Assembly (NCBI RefSeq): GCF_014164585.1
Contig: NZ_JACJFM010000002.1
Span: forward strand, 26,060 to 88,764
Length of the DNA: 62,705 bases
Source of the DNA: Oceanospirillum sediminis
GTDB lineage: Bacteria; Pseudomonadota; Gammaproteobacteria; Pseudomonadales; Halomonadaceae
Reading direction: 5' to 3'
Both the position numbers and the translations under genes were made by a program. Below, piece after piece: positions 9,946-18,063 of the stretch. Below the pieces are notes generated by a model, which ran no database searches, had not been told where the DNA came from, and was given only the letters and a program-made list of their open reading frames with translations. The first letter of the stretch is position 1, and the number at the start of each line of letters is the position of its first letter.

Positions 9946-10848
9946 TTACCATCGTTGGTTATTCCTGAAATATTCAATCAGAAAATCAATGAAAGCCATA
10001 ATTCGTCTGGGCAAAAACTGCCTGTGCTGATAAACCGCATAGACATTAAACTCAATAGGAGGATAATCCTCCAGTACAGGCTGTAAACGTCCCTGTTGCA
10101 GATAATCAGTGGTCATAAAATCAGGCTGCTGAATAATCCCCATCCCCTGAGCCGCAGCCTCACATAATGCCCGACCATTATTAACGGCTAATGTCCATGG
10201 AATGCGAACTCTCTGCTTCTGCCCTTTTTTATCATGTAACACCAGATAATTTCTGTCCTGAACCAGATTACTGTAAAACAGGAAACGATGCTGTTGCAGA
10301 TCTTCCGGTGTCTCCGGCTTACCGTTTTCCGATAGATATTCCGGCGAAGCATACAAGCCGCTGCGGCACTGTGTAATTTTTCGGGCAACCAGTGTTGAAT
10401 CACTCAGATGAGCAATACGAATCGCAATATCAAACTTGTCAGCAATCAGGTTTCTGTGTCTATCATCCAGATCAACTTCAATACGAACCAGAGGATACTG
10501 TTGCTGAAACAGACTGATAGGCTCCATAAGATGCAATACACTGAAGTCCATCGGAGCGGTTAAACGCAATACACCTCTGGGCTCCTGCCCTTGCTGAGTG
10601 ACAGAGGATTCCAGTTCATCCATTTCCATCAATAAGGTACTACAGCGATTGTAATAATACTGTCCTTCATCCGTCGGACTGACTCTGCGGGTTGTCCTGT
10701 TCAATAAACGGGTACCCAGTTCTTTTTCCAGCGCAGCGACATACTTACTGACCATCGCTGTAGAGATTCCCAGCTCACGCCCTGTTGCAGCAAAACTTTC
10801 TTTTTCCACTACCCGGCAGAACACTTTCATAGCTGTATGTTTATCCAT
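9946..10848 (-). CDS. LysR-family regulator (CrgA/DhcR-like)
   Basis: The 300-residue protein has an N-terminal helix-turn-helix (ESFAATGRELGISTAMVSKYVAAL, split as family norm) and a C-terminal effector domain with LRLTAPMDFSVLHL and AAQGMGIIQQP. This pattern is typical of the large subgroup annotated as CrgA-like or D-malate-type LysR regulators. No target gene is adjacent in a divergent arrangement except the YceI gene 238 bp away on the plus strand. Target unknown. Confidence 0.9.
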   Translation of the reverse strand: MDKHTAMKVFCRVVEKESFAATGRELGISTAMVSKYVAALEKELGTRLLNRTTRRVSPTDEGQYYYNRCSTLLMEMDELESSVTQQGQEPRGVLRLTAPMDFSVLHLMEPISLFQQQYPLVRIEVDLDDRHRNLIADKFDIAIRIAHLSDSTLVARKITQCRSGLYASPEYLSENGKPETPEDLQQHRFLFYSNLVQDRNYLVLHDKKGQKQRVRIPWTLAVNNGRALCEAAAQGMGIIQQPDFMTTDYLQQGRLQPVLEDYPPIEFNVYAVYQHRQFLPRRIMAFIDFLIEYFRNNQRW

Positions 10849-11086
10849 ACACCACCATATTATTGCTTCATTTATCTGAGTATCGCCAGAGTGGCACCAC
10901 GACCTGATTTAAATCATCGGTGTAATCTGAACGCTTCAGCTATCACGACTCACACAATAGCACTTAGTTCCCGCACCACTGTTAACTATAAAGAAATAGT
11001 GAATCACTTTTAGAGCTAATTATCAGGAGAATTATTTTTTCCTAGAATGTTTATCATCTTCAGTCATTAGTAAAAAGGTTCATCCA

Positions 11087-11653
11087 ATGATCAAAGCACT
11101 GTTTACTCCGGCACTATTATCTGCAGCACTGATTTCTGGCTCTGCGCTGGCTGCAGACTACGATATCGACCCGGCACACACCACTGTGCTGTTTAAAATT
11201 AATCACCTGGGATTCAGTGAAACAGTCGGCCGCTTCAATACTTTTAACGGTAGCTATTCATACGATGAAGCTAAGCCTTCAGCTTCTGCTATTGAAGTCA
11301 CTATTGATGCAGAAAGCCTGGATACTAACCATGATGCGCGGGATAAGCATATTAAAAGCCCGGATTTTCTGGATACAAAGCAGTATCCAGAGATAACTTT
11401 TAAATCAAAAGGTTATAAAGGATCTGCCACTCAGGGTACTCTGACCGGTGAACTAACGCTGCATGGTGTGACAAAAGACGTTAATCTGGCGATAACCAAA
11501 GTTGGTGAGGGTAAAGATCCCTGGGGTAACTACCGCAGTGGTTTCAATGGCAGTGTTACCATTAAACGGGAAGAGTTTGGTGTTGATCAGATGCTGGGAG
11601 GCATTGGCAATGACGTTACGATTGAGTTATTTGTAGAAGGCATCCGCAAGTAA
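11087..11653 (+). CDS. YceI-family periplasmic protein
   Basis: A cleavable signal peptide (residues 1-22, ending SALAAD) precedes a YceI lipocalin-like beta barrel: YDIDPAHTTVLFKINHLGFSE, then ESLDTNHDARDKHIKSPDFLD, then GELTLHGVTK. The length of 188 matches. YceI proteins bind isoprenoid-type lipids and are often induced by high pH or osmotic stress. It is a single gene; a 152-bp gap follows before an unrelated membrane protein. Confidence 0.93.
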   Translation: MIKALFTPALLSAALISGSALAADYDIDPAHTTVLFKINHLGFSETVGRFNTFNGSYSYDEAKPSASAIEVTIDAESLDTNHDARDKHIKSPDFLDTKQYPEITFKSKGYKGSATQGTLTGELTLHGVTKDVNLAITKVGEGKDPWGNYRSGFNGSVTIKREEFGVDQMLGGIGNDVTIELFVEGIRK

Positions 11654-11805
11654 CGCTTCACTTATCTTCAGGGGGAGTCTGTTTTGGGCTTCCTCTCTGA
11701 TCCTGTCAGCCCTTACCCAAATTTCACTCGCGTTATTGTTATTCATTCATAATATGCGCTTCACATCCTGTTGTATCCATTTCTATTGCTCAGAGGCATG
11801 AGTTT

Positions 11806-12636
11806 ATGTACGGAGAATCTGTGTCCCCACTGGCCCTGCTGCTTCCGGCTGCTGTATATCCTATGCTGGCAGCCATAGCCTCAGGATTGATTATTTATAA
11901 ACTGGAACAACATAAACGGGATCGCCTGTTGTTCTGGCTGATTCCACTATTATTTTTCCTGAGCTGGCTGGCTGGCGCAACAGGTATCCATAGCCGCTGG
12001 CAATTCCCTCCAGCAAGGGCAATGGACTGGTTATTAGTAGCGTCCTTGTTACCTGTACTGGCGACTCGCTTACCTGAACAGATCAGAATGTCCGGCTTTG
12101 GTGTCAGCTGTTTACTGGCATTCGGTTTAATTGCTCAGCCTCTTGTTAGTCGCATGGGAGGAGTTGATCTGTTTGCCCAGATTATTGGCTGGATGCTGAT
12201 CTGTGGTATCGCCATCAGTTCTGCAGACCGCCAGAAAAATGCGGCCCTTTTCCCTGTCAGTCTGATCGTCATGATTGTTATGTCTGCTGTTGTTACAGGC
12301 ATTTCCAGCTCCCTGAGCATAGCCCAGTTAATCGGCGCTCTGGCTGCTGTTCTGGGAGGAATGTGGCTTTTAAACAGATTGGTGGCGATCTCAGCCTCAG
12401 GCATGATGGCTGCATCTCAGGCTGTTATGGCACTCTGGATTATGGTTCAGGCCTATGCTCATTATTACGGTGATGTCAGTATTTACGCACTGGTCATCTT
12501 GTCTGCACCTCTGCTATGGACCTGGGATAAACAGGCACATCTGTCAATAAAACAGCTGATCAGAACAGTGGCAATCTCTCTGGTTCCGGGGTTATTGGCG
12601 TTATGGATGGTCTGGCCTGAACAGTCACTGTATTAA
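11806..12636 (+). CDS. polytopic membrane protein, unknown
   Basis: The 276-residue protein has about eight membrane segments, short polar loops and no motif I recognise. A KLEQHKRDR loop near residue 30 and RLPEQIRMSG near residue 89 suggest cytoplasmic faces. The ATG has AGAGG ten bases upstream. It is followed immediately by a hairpin with a T-run, so it is likely a one-gene transcript. Function not assigned. Confidence 0.7.
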   Translation: MYGESVSPLALLLPAAVYPMLAAIASGLIIYKLEQHKRDRLLFWLIPLLFFLSWLAGATGIHSRWQFPPARAMDWLLVASLLPVLATRLPEQIRMSGFGVSCLLAFGLIAQPLVSRMGGVDLFAQIIGWMLICGIAISSADRQKNAALFPVSLIVMIVMSAVVTGISSSLSIAQLIGALAAVLGGMWLLNRLVAISASGMMAASQAVMALWIMVQAYAHYYGDVSIYALVILSAPLLWTWDKQAHLSIKQLIRTVAISLVPGLLALWMVWPEQSLY

Positions 12637-12671
12637 AAGTTCATGACACGACACAAATCCCGGAACTTTTT
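12635..12671 (+). terminator. terminator-like hairpin after membrane protein gene
   Basis: Arms AAAAGTTC (12635-12642, starting in the stop codon) and GAACTTTT (12663-12670) are followed by one more T and GCC. The loop is long (20 bases) and the stem AT-rich, so the strength is modest. Confidence 0.45.
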
Positions 12672-13071
12672 GCCTGAAAAGCAGCCTCAGTTATGTGTGC
12701 AGGAACAAAAGCGTTCCGATATTCTCCGGTCCACACAACCGGAGCATATGGCAAACCCCAGCCAGGAAGCTTTTGTTCAGATGCTGATTCAGTAAAGTAC
12801 AGGGCTTTCAGTACGTCTGAAACCTGAACGCCCTGTGGCAACTGACCGCATTTTATTCTGATTCAGAATACTTATACTGTACCTATCAGGTTCCATCACA
12901 GGGTGACGTGCACTCCTCACAGCCCGGAATACCGGGCTGGCACCCCCCTGCAACGCCTGCCTATTTTACGATTATTACCTTCCTGACAGAGCCTCATACC
13001 CAATCTTCGACTACGCTATGTTCATGATAAGGACAATTGCCAGTAAAAATTAAACGTACCAGGAGTGAACT
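12672..13071. other. 400-bp intergenic region, no supported gene
   Basis: I see no convincing coding frame here. It holds one compact GC-rich hairpin (AGCCCGG-AATA-CCGGGCT, 12921-12938) with no T-run, and ends with the phhB ribosome site (CAGGAG). A 66-codon minus-strand frame with a TTG start exists but has no ribosome site or family resemblance. Confidence 0.6.
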
Positions 13072-13416
13072 ATGAGTGAGCTCAGTGAATTTTCCTGTGA
13101 AGCCTGTCGATCCGATGCCCCCAGAGTGACAGGCGACGAGCTGGAACAATTACTCTCTGAATTGCCTGACTGGGAACTTGAAGTGATCGATAATGTTCGC
13201 CAGATAACCCGAACTTATACTTTCAGCAATTTCAGAACGGCGATGCAGTTCAGCAATGCAATTGCCGACCTGGCTGAATCGGAAGGACATCATCCGGCTA
13301 TTCTGACCGAATGGGGTAAAGTAACCCTGAGCTGGTGGACTCATAAAATTATGGGCCTGCATAAAAATGATTTTATTCTGGCCGCCAGAAGCGATGACAT
13401 ATATGAAAAAGGTTAA
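13072..13416 (+). CDS. phhB: pterin-4a-carbinolamine dehydratase
   Basis: The 114-residue protein carries the PCD/DCoH pattern: LPDWELEV near residue 31, TRTYTFSNFRTAMQF, and the active-site region SEGHHPAILTEWGKVTLSWWTH. It recycles the pterin cofactor of phenylalanine hydroxylase, although no phhA is in the window. The 21-residue N-terminal part with two cysteines (SCEACRSDAP) is also seen in many gammaproteobacterial PhhB proteins. Good ribosome site (AGGAG). Confidence 0.94.
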   Translation: MSELSEFSCEACRSDAPRVTGDELEQLLSELPDWELEVIDNVRQITRTYTFSNFRTAMQFSNAIADLAESEGHHPAILTEWGKVTLSWWTHKIMGLHKNDFILAARSDDIYEKG

Positions 13417-13781
13417 ATCCTGATATCAGAAACGTGACACTGGCCACTGGCATTGTTCCTGTTTTTATCACTGGCTGATACGGTACCCTACCTCTGGTAA
13501 ACAGAGTCTGATAATTATTGATTTACCGCAGAATTGATAACTGATTTTTCAGCCTTTAGTCCTGAAAAATTACGTCCGGCAACACATCTGAAAGTCCCGT
13601 CACAAAGACTATAGTTACGACACAGAAAGCCGCCTGTGTAACTGAAAAAAGCGAATTTTTCGCTTTTGTAATCTTGCATATACATGTTAGGAAACGGGCT
13701 CTAGAATGGAATCAACTGAACAAGGTCTGCTCAAAAGGCAACCTGTTCATCCGGAAATTCAGATGGAAACAGGTGGTTATC
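13417..13781 (+). promoter_or_regulatory. long structured leader/intergenic region before CheX-like gene
   Basis: This is a 365-bp gap without a coding frame I can support. Two adjacent hairpins stand out. The first is AGTT-ACACAG paired with CTGTGT-AACT (13613-13643, 8-base loop AAAGCCGC, 3-base bulge). The second is AAAAGCGAA-TTT-TTCGCTTTT (13647-13667) followed by TGTAATCTT, which looks like an intrinsic terminator. They lie about 110-170 bases before the start codon. This could be an attenuator or riboswitch leader, the end of the phhB transcript, or a small RNA. I could not match it to a known riboswitch. Confidence 0.45.
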
Positions 13782-14273
13782 ATGCGTGCAGATTACATCA
13801 ACCCGGTACTGCATTCTGTGATGGAGACTCTGGCAGGTATCACTCACCACGCCCCTTGCCCGGGTAAGATTAAACTTAAAAAGCATGAACTGGCCCCTGG
13901 TGTGGTAACAGGCCTGGTTAACTTACAGATTAATGATCAGAAAGGTTCCCTGGCACTTAGCTTTAGTCGTGATCTGATTCTGAATATAGCCTCAGAGATC
14001 ACTCATCATGTTCAGCGTCGAATTGATGGCACTGTACTGAACCTGGCCGGACGACTGACCTATATGGCCTGCAACGGTGCCAGACAGCATTTTAACGACC
14101 CAGGCGCTGTTTTTATGCTGACTACACCTCAGGTATTTCAGGGTTTCAGACACAGAGTACATCACCCCCTGAATGACCCTAAGTTTATGATGCAGTTTGA
14201 AACCCCTTGCGGTATCTGCTTCTCCGAGTTCAGCTTTTCTCAGCTGCAAAATGAATATCAGCTCCGATACTGA
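13782..14273 (+). CDS. CheX-like protein
   Basis: The open frame extends 36 codons further up, but the ATG at 13782 has a good ribosome site (CAGGTGG) and starts at the conserved MRADYINPVLHSV, giving 163 residues. The fold pattern resembles the CheX/CheC group: YINPVLHSVMETL, then GLVNLQINDQKGSLALSFS, then DGTVLNLAGRLTYMACNGARQ. CheX dephosphorylates CheY. The glutamate three residues before the conserved Asn in active CheX proteins appears to be Thr here, so phosphatase activity is doubtful. No chemotaxis gene is adjacent. Confidence 0.68.
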   Translation: MRADYINPVLHSVMETLAGITHHAPCPGKIKLKKHELAPGVVTGLVNLQINDQKGSLALSFSRDLILNIASEITHHVQRRIDGTVLNLAGRLTYMACNGARQHFNDPGAVFMLTTPQVFQGFRHRVHHPLNDPKFMMQFETPCGICFSEFSFSQLQNEYQLRY

Positions 14274-14311
14274 ATACCATATTCAGTATCGGTATACACA
14301 TGACCAGAGAT

Positions 14312-14956
14312 TTAACCTGCTGCCGCATCACCACAGAAAGGATTAGAACGACGCTCCTGTCCGAAAGTTGATCGGGGACCATGTCCCGGTACAAAGGTCA
14401 CTTCATCTCCCAGAGGGAACAGCTTTTCCCTGATAGAGCGAATCAGGTCCGCATGATTCCCCTGAGGGAAGTCGGTCCGGCCAATCGATCCCTGAAAAAT
14501 AACATCCCCAACCAGAGCCAGCTGCTCGCCTTTATGGAAAAATACTACGTGTCCAGGGGTATGGCCCGGGCAGTGCAGTACATCGAACACTTCTTCGCCG
14601 ATACTGACCTGGTCGCCATCTTTCAGCCACAGATCCGGTTCAAACACATCGCAGGGTGGGAAATTAAACATCTGACTCTGTTGAGGCAAACCATCAATCC
14701 AGAATTTATCACCGGTATGCGGTCCCTCAACGGGCAGGCTGAGCTGGTTAATCAGCGCCGAAGTGCCTCCAGCATGGTCAATATGGCCATGTGTCAGCCA
14801 GATTTTTTTCAGATTAACCCCCAGCGCATCAACTCGGGCCAGAACCCGGTCAATGTCCCCGCCCGGATCAACGACTGCAGCATCTTTTGTCTGCTCACAC
14901 CATAACAGGGTGCAATTCTGCTGGAATCCGGTTACAGGAATAATTTCGTATTGCAT
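14312..14956 (-). CDS. MBL-fold hydrolase, YcbL/glyoxalase II-like
   Basis: This 214-residue metallo-beta-lactamase-fold enzyme has the metal-binding THGHIDHAGG near residue 55, GHTPGHVVF near 132, a metal Asp in LVGDVIFQGSIGRTDFP near 150, and FVPGHGPRSTFGQE near 190. These match the YcbL subgroup of thioester hydrolases (glyoxalase II-like). The likely substrate is S-lactoylglutathione or a related thioester. It is a single gene with a GGGAGTGA ribosome site, converging on the CheX-like gene. Confidence 0.9.
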   Translation of the reverse strand: MQYEIIPVTGFQQNCTLLWCEQTKDAAVVDPGGDIDRVLARVDALGVNLKKIWLTHGHIDHAGGTSALINQLSLPVEGPHTGDKFWIDGLPQQSQMFNFPPCDVFEPDLWLKDGDQVSIGEEVFDVLHCPGHTPGHVVFFHKGEQLALVGDVIFQGSIGRTDFPQGNHADLIRSIREKLFPLGDEVTFVPGHGPRSTFGQERRSNPFCGDAAAG

Positions 14957-15211
14957 TTATAGTCACTCCCATCAGCTTGCCGGACAGCGTAAAGACACTC
15001 TGACAACCATGCAAGCCTGATATATTCGTCTTAAGTCAAATATACGCTCTGATTACACGTTTTATATTTGCAACTTTTTCTATTTCGGTTAGTCTGAGAG
15101 TGTAAGCAACAGGAAACTGATCTTATGTATCAGTATCATGGTCAGCAGCGCTGATCGATCAGGGCTGAAGACCGTCAGCCGCTTATTGTGATTTTTCAGG
15201 AGTACCCCCTC

Positions 15212-15367
15212 ATGACAGTTGAACTGATGATTTCTCTACTTTTTACTCTGGCCATCGCTGTCGGAATGTGGGTGACTTTCCAGCGGATGCAGAACCTGAA
15301 GCCAGTACGGATTAAAGCTCAGTACCGGAAAAAAGATCGCTGGGATAACCCGAATCCAAGGGACTGA
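15212..15367 (+). CDS. 51-residue single-span membrane peptide
   Basis: ATG at 15212 is preceded by AGGAG nine bases upstream, and the frame ends with TGA. The product has a hydrophobic segment at residues 4-22 (ELMISLLFTLAIAVGMWV) and then a basic tail rich in Lys and Arg ending DNPNPRD. A clear plus-strand intrinsic terminator follows at 15489-15516, which supports real transcription. It resembles other small inner-membrane proteins in layout, but I do not recognise a family. Confidence 0.68.
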   Translation: MTVELMISLLFTLAIAVGMWVTFQRMQNLKPVRIKAQYRKKDRWDNPNPRD

Positions 15368-15488
15368 ATCTGAACCATTAAATCTGGCTGATTGTGGCGC
15401 AGGATATGAGACACAAACAACCAGAGGTGTAACACCTGACATTGCTGTATCTGTTTTATTGTTAATGTGTGTATCTACCCTTATCCTG

Positions 15489-15516
15489 AGCCGGATCTTA
15501 TCTCCGGCTTTTTTAT
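15489..15516 (+). terminator. intrinsic terminator
   Basis: AGCCGGA (15489-15495), a 7-base loop and TCCGGCT (15503-15509) are followed by a run of six further T residues to 15515. It reads only on the plus strand and so belongs to the 51-residue peptide gene. Confidence 0.88.
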
Positions 15517-15590
15517 TTCACTGCGAAAATACCTGATTCCAGCCTGCCTGCACAGGCTGAAATCACAACCAGAACAATCGCTTCCGGGAG

Positions 15591-16418
15591 TCAAGGGGCC
15601 TCACCAGCCTGCAAGCGCAGATGAATCTCCTCCAGGCAAGGAATAACATCAGCAATGGAGTCCACAACATAGTGGGCACCCGCCTGATAGAAGCGCTGAT
15701 AAGCTGCCTTGCGCATTACATTCTGCTCATCTTCTGATAGCGCCTGCCACTCTTCCAGCGGCAGGCCAACCTCATTACCACTGACTGCAACACCAATTGT
15801 CCACATACCGGCACTCAGACCTTCATCAATACCCGTCAGAGTATCATCAATTTTTACACAGGCCGCCACATCACTGACTTCCAGCTCAATGGCATTTTTC
15901 AGACACATATGAGGGTAAGGACGGCCTTTAGGCACATCTGTTGCGCACACATTGCTCTGAGGCTTATATCCCTGCTCAGCAGCATTTTCCAGAAGACCAC
16001 CAATCATACGCTCGGCATAGCCGGTGTTTGCACCAATAGCAATATCATTCTCTTTACACCAGGCCAGAGTATCTTTCAGTCCGGGGATCAGCTGACCACA
16101 CTGAGCAATCGCTTCAATCTGCAGAGGCACAAATTCTTCATACATACGATCAATATCCGCAACTGTCGGATACCCACCATGAGATTCTTTCCAGGCTTCA
16201 CGTACACGAGGCATAGCACACAGCTGGCGAATATGCTCACGTTTCTCTGCTCCCATCGGTTCACGGGCTTCAGCAATAGTGATCGGTGCATTATTAGCCG
16301 CAAACAGGTTCTGAAAAGCGCGAATAGGCGCCATAGAGCCAAAATCAACCGTAGTACCGGCCCAGTCCATAATGATGGCCTGCACAGGCCCAATATAGCG
16401 ACGTGTAAAATGATACAT
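15591..16418 (-). CDS. phnX: phosphonoacetaldehyde hydrolase (phosphonatase)
   Basis: PhnX, a HAD-superfamily enzyme, cleaves phosphonoacetaldehyde to acetaldehyde and phosphate. The nucleophile Asp is in IIMDWAGTTVDFG near residue 16. The Schiff-base lysine lies in EPMGAEKREHIR near 50. KIDDTLTGIDEG near 188 carries the acidic metal site. I choose the ATG at 16416-16418 (MYHFTRRYIG) because AGGA lies nine bases upstream and it gives 275 residues, the usual length. The frame could extend 11 codons further. It lies downstream of phnW after a 228-bp gap and is probably cotranscribed. Confidence 0.95.
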   Translation of the reverse strand: MYHFTRRYIGPVQAIIMDWAGTTVDFGSMAPIRAFQNLFAANNAPITIAEAREPMGAEKREHIRQLCAMPRVREAWKESHGGYPTVADIDRMYEEFVPLQIEAIAQCGQLIPGLKDTLAWCKENDIAIGANTGYAERMIGGLLENAAEQGYKPQSNVCATDVPKGRPYPHMCLKNAIELEVSDVAACVKIDDTLTGIDEGLSAGMWTIGVAVSGNEVGLPLEEWQALSEDEQNVMRKAAYQRFYQAGAHYVVDSIADVIPCLEEIHLRLQAGEAP

Positions 16419-16646
16419 TATAAATTTCCTGTCTTCTTCAACTGGTTGCATAGAGCATGTCCATATGTCACGCTCATTTGTCTTAAAGATTGCCTGTATT
16501 TCCGGCTTTCAGATTCAGGGAGACGATGTCTGAAACTGAAGGGTAATACAGGCAACCTGATTCAAATCATATTCGGAGCAACTTCTGATATAGTCCAAAA
16601 AACTTCATGGCAGAGCACCATCAATCTCTCTCATTTCACTATAACG

Positions 16647-17819
16647 TTATGCGGTGACCGCATTTTGTTCAGGTAGCTCAGCATGTCCGCTGTCAATACC
16701 CATCTCATCCAGTACCGCAGCAATAGCCTGCAGAACCTGATCAATCTGCTCATCATAAAGCTGACCAATACATCCCAGACGGAAGCTATCCACCACGGTC
16801 AGCTTGCCCGGATAGATCACAAAGCCATGGGCTTTAATGCGGTTATAAAACTCTTCAAAGTCAAAACGAGGATTCTGCGGTGACAGGAAGGTGACAATAA
16901 TCGGAGATAACCACTTTTCGTTCAGCAGCGTACGAAAGCCCAGTTCTTTCATACCAGCAACCAGACGCTGCTGGTTGCGCTGATAGCGAGCCAGACGTCC
17001 GGCAACACCGCCTTCAGCCTCATGCTCAGCCATAGCTTGCAGGAAAGCCGCCACAATATGAGTCGGTGGTGTAAAACGCCACTGACCGGTTTTCTCCATA
17101 TAAAGCCATTGTTCATACAGATCCAGGCTCAGCGAATGGGCATATCCCTGACAATTTTCCAGTGCAGAGCGGCGGATAATGCTGAAACCAAAACCTGGTA
17201 CGCCTTCAAAACATTTATTAGCAGAAGAGATCAGAGCATCAAACGGCAAAGTCTGGGCATCTACCGGGATGGCACCAAATGCACTCATAGAATCAATAAT
17301 CAGGCGACGCCCCAGACAAGCGACAACTTCAGCAATTTCAGGCACCGGATTCAGAATGCCTGAACTGGTTTCGCAGTGGATAACGGTCACATGGGTTATG
17401 CCAGTATCCTGCGTCAACAGCTCTTCCACTTCTTCTGGCATCGGTGGCAGATAGTCTCCTTTATCCAGAGCGACATAATCACGTCCCAGATAATCCAGAG
17501 TTTTAGCCAGACGCTGACCATAAGCTCCATTCATCAGTACCAGCACTTTGCCATCTTTCGGGACCAGAGAGGCCAGAGTGGCTTCTACGGCAAAAGTGCC
17601 ACTGCCCTGAACCGGCACACACACGTGGCTATCCACTGCGTTAGCAACAATCAGCAGCTGATCACACAGCTGTTTTGTCATAGCGCGGAAATCACCATCC
17701 CATGACCCCCAGTCACGCAGCATGGCTTCTTTTACCGTAGCGGTTGTCGTGATCGGTCCCGGCGTCAGCAGATAAGGAGGCTGACCTTCATGAGCGGGGG
17801 TATTTTTGATATCAGACAT
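16647..17819 (-). CDS. phnW: 2-aminoethylphosphonate:pyruvate transaminase
   Basis: PhnW is a PLP enzyme that converts AEP plus pyruvate to phosphonoacetaldehyde plus alanine. The N-terminal [31 protein letters not shown] near residue 70, [12 protein letters not shown] near 148 and the PLP lysine in [15 protein letters not shown] near 195 are all present. The length of 390 is slightly above the usual 365-370. A 20-bp operator palindrome is centred 53 bp before the start. Together with phnX it forms the degradative half of the AEP locus. Confidence 0.96.
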   Translation of the reverse strand: MSDIKNTPAHEGQPPYLLTPGPITTTATVKEAMLRDWGSWDGDFRAMTKQLCDQLLIVANAVDSHVCVPVQGSGTFAVEATLASLVPKDGKVLVLMNGAYGQRLAKTLDYLGRDYVALDKGDYLPPMPEEVEELLTQDTGITHVTVIHCETSSGILNPVPEIAEVVACLGRRLIIDSMSAFGAIPVDAQTLPFDALISSANKCFEGVPGFGFSIIRRSALENCQGYAHSLSLDLYEQWLYMEKTGQWRFTPPTHIVAAFLQAMAEHEAEGGVAGRLARYQRNQQRLVAGMKELGFRTLLNEKWLSPIIVTFLSPQNPRFDFEEFYNRIKAHGFVIYPGKLTVVDSFRLGCIGQLYDEQIDQVLQAIAAVLDEMGIDSGHAELPEQNAVTA

Positions 17820-17861
17820 ATCTCTGGTCTCTATAAAAGCAAAGGTAACGGGTTATAGTTT

Positions 17862-17881
17862 AATCTGGTATATACCAGATT
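17862..17881. promoter_or_regulatory. PhnR operator upstream of phnW
   Basis: AATCTGGTATATACCAGATT is a perfect 20-bp palindrome with core GGTATATACC. It is identical to the site at 23710-23729 and shares its core with 22163-22182. The GT..TA..AC spacing fits operators of HutC/GntR-type repressors, and such a regulator is encoded at 23847-24575. Confidence 0.85.
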
Positions 17882-17970
17882 TTAAATTAAAAAAATGTTA
17901 CAGCCGTTTTTTTATTCTTTCTACCGGAGAAAATCACCGGCACCCGGCCAGGTTTTCTTTTTGTTACAGC

Positions 17971-17991
17971 CCGGAGATTCAGCATCTCCGG
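17971..17991. terminator. hairpin between phnU and phnW
   Basis: CCGGAGAT (17971-17978), a 5-base loop and ATCTCCGG (17984-17991) lie in the 244-bp gap after the permease gene. No T-run follows on the minus strand, so it may protect the 3' end of the importer mRNA or be a weak terminator. Confidence 0.45.
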
Positions 17992-18063
17992 AGACTATCG
18001 GGTACAGGCTGGCTTACTGAACTGCAGCAGTCAGAGAGTACCAGCCAGTACCTTTCAGGCTAT

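Noticed and set aside
12641-12841. 66-codon minus-strand frame after the unknown membrane protein
   Set aside because: It starts with TTG, has no ribosome site, overlaps a terminator-like hairpin and resembles no family I know.
12938-12955. sigma-54-like promoter (TGGCAC ... TGCA) before phhB
   Set aside because: The GG to GC spacing is one base too short for sigma-54 recognition.
13417-13781. c-di-GMP-I riboswitch before the CheX-like gene
   Set aside because: GGCAA, GAAA and CAAAG occur in the expected order, but the GAAA-capped stem does not pair and the GGGACGCAAAGC core is absent. I keep only an unnamed structured leader.
15909-16676. 255-codon plus-strand frame opposite phnX and its upstream gap
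   Set aside because: It is antisense to clear phnX codons and has low-complexity translation without motifs.
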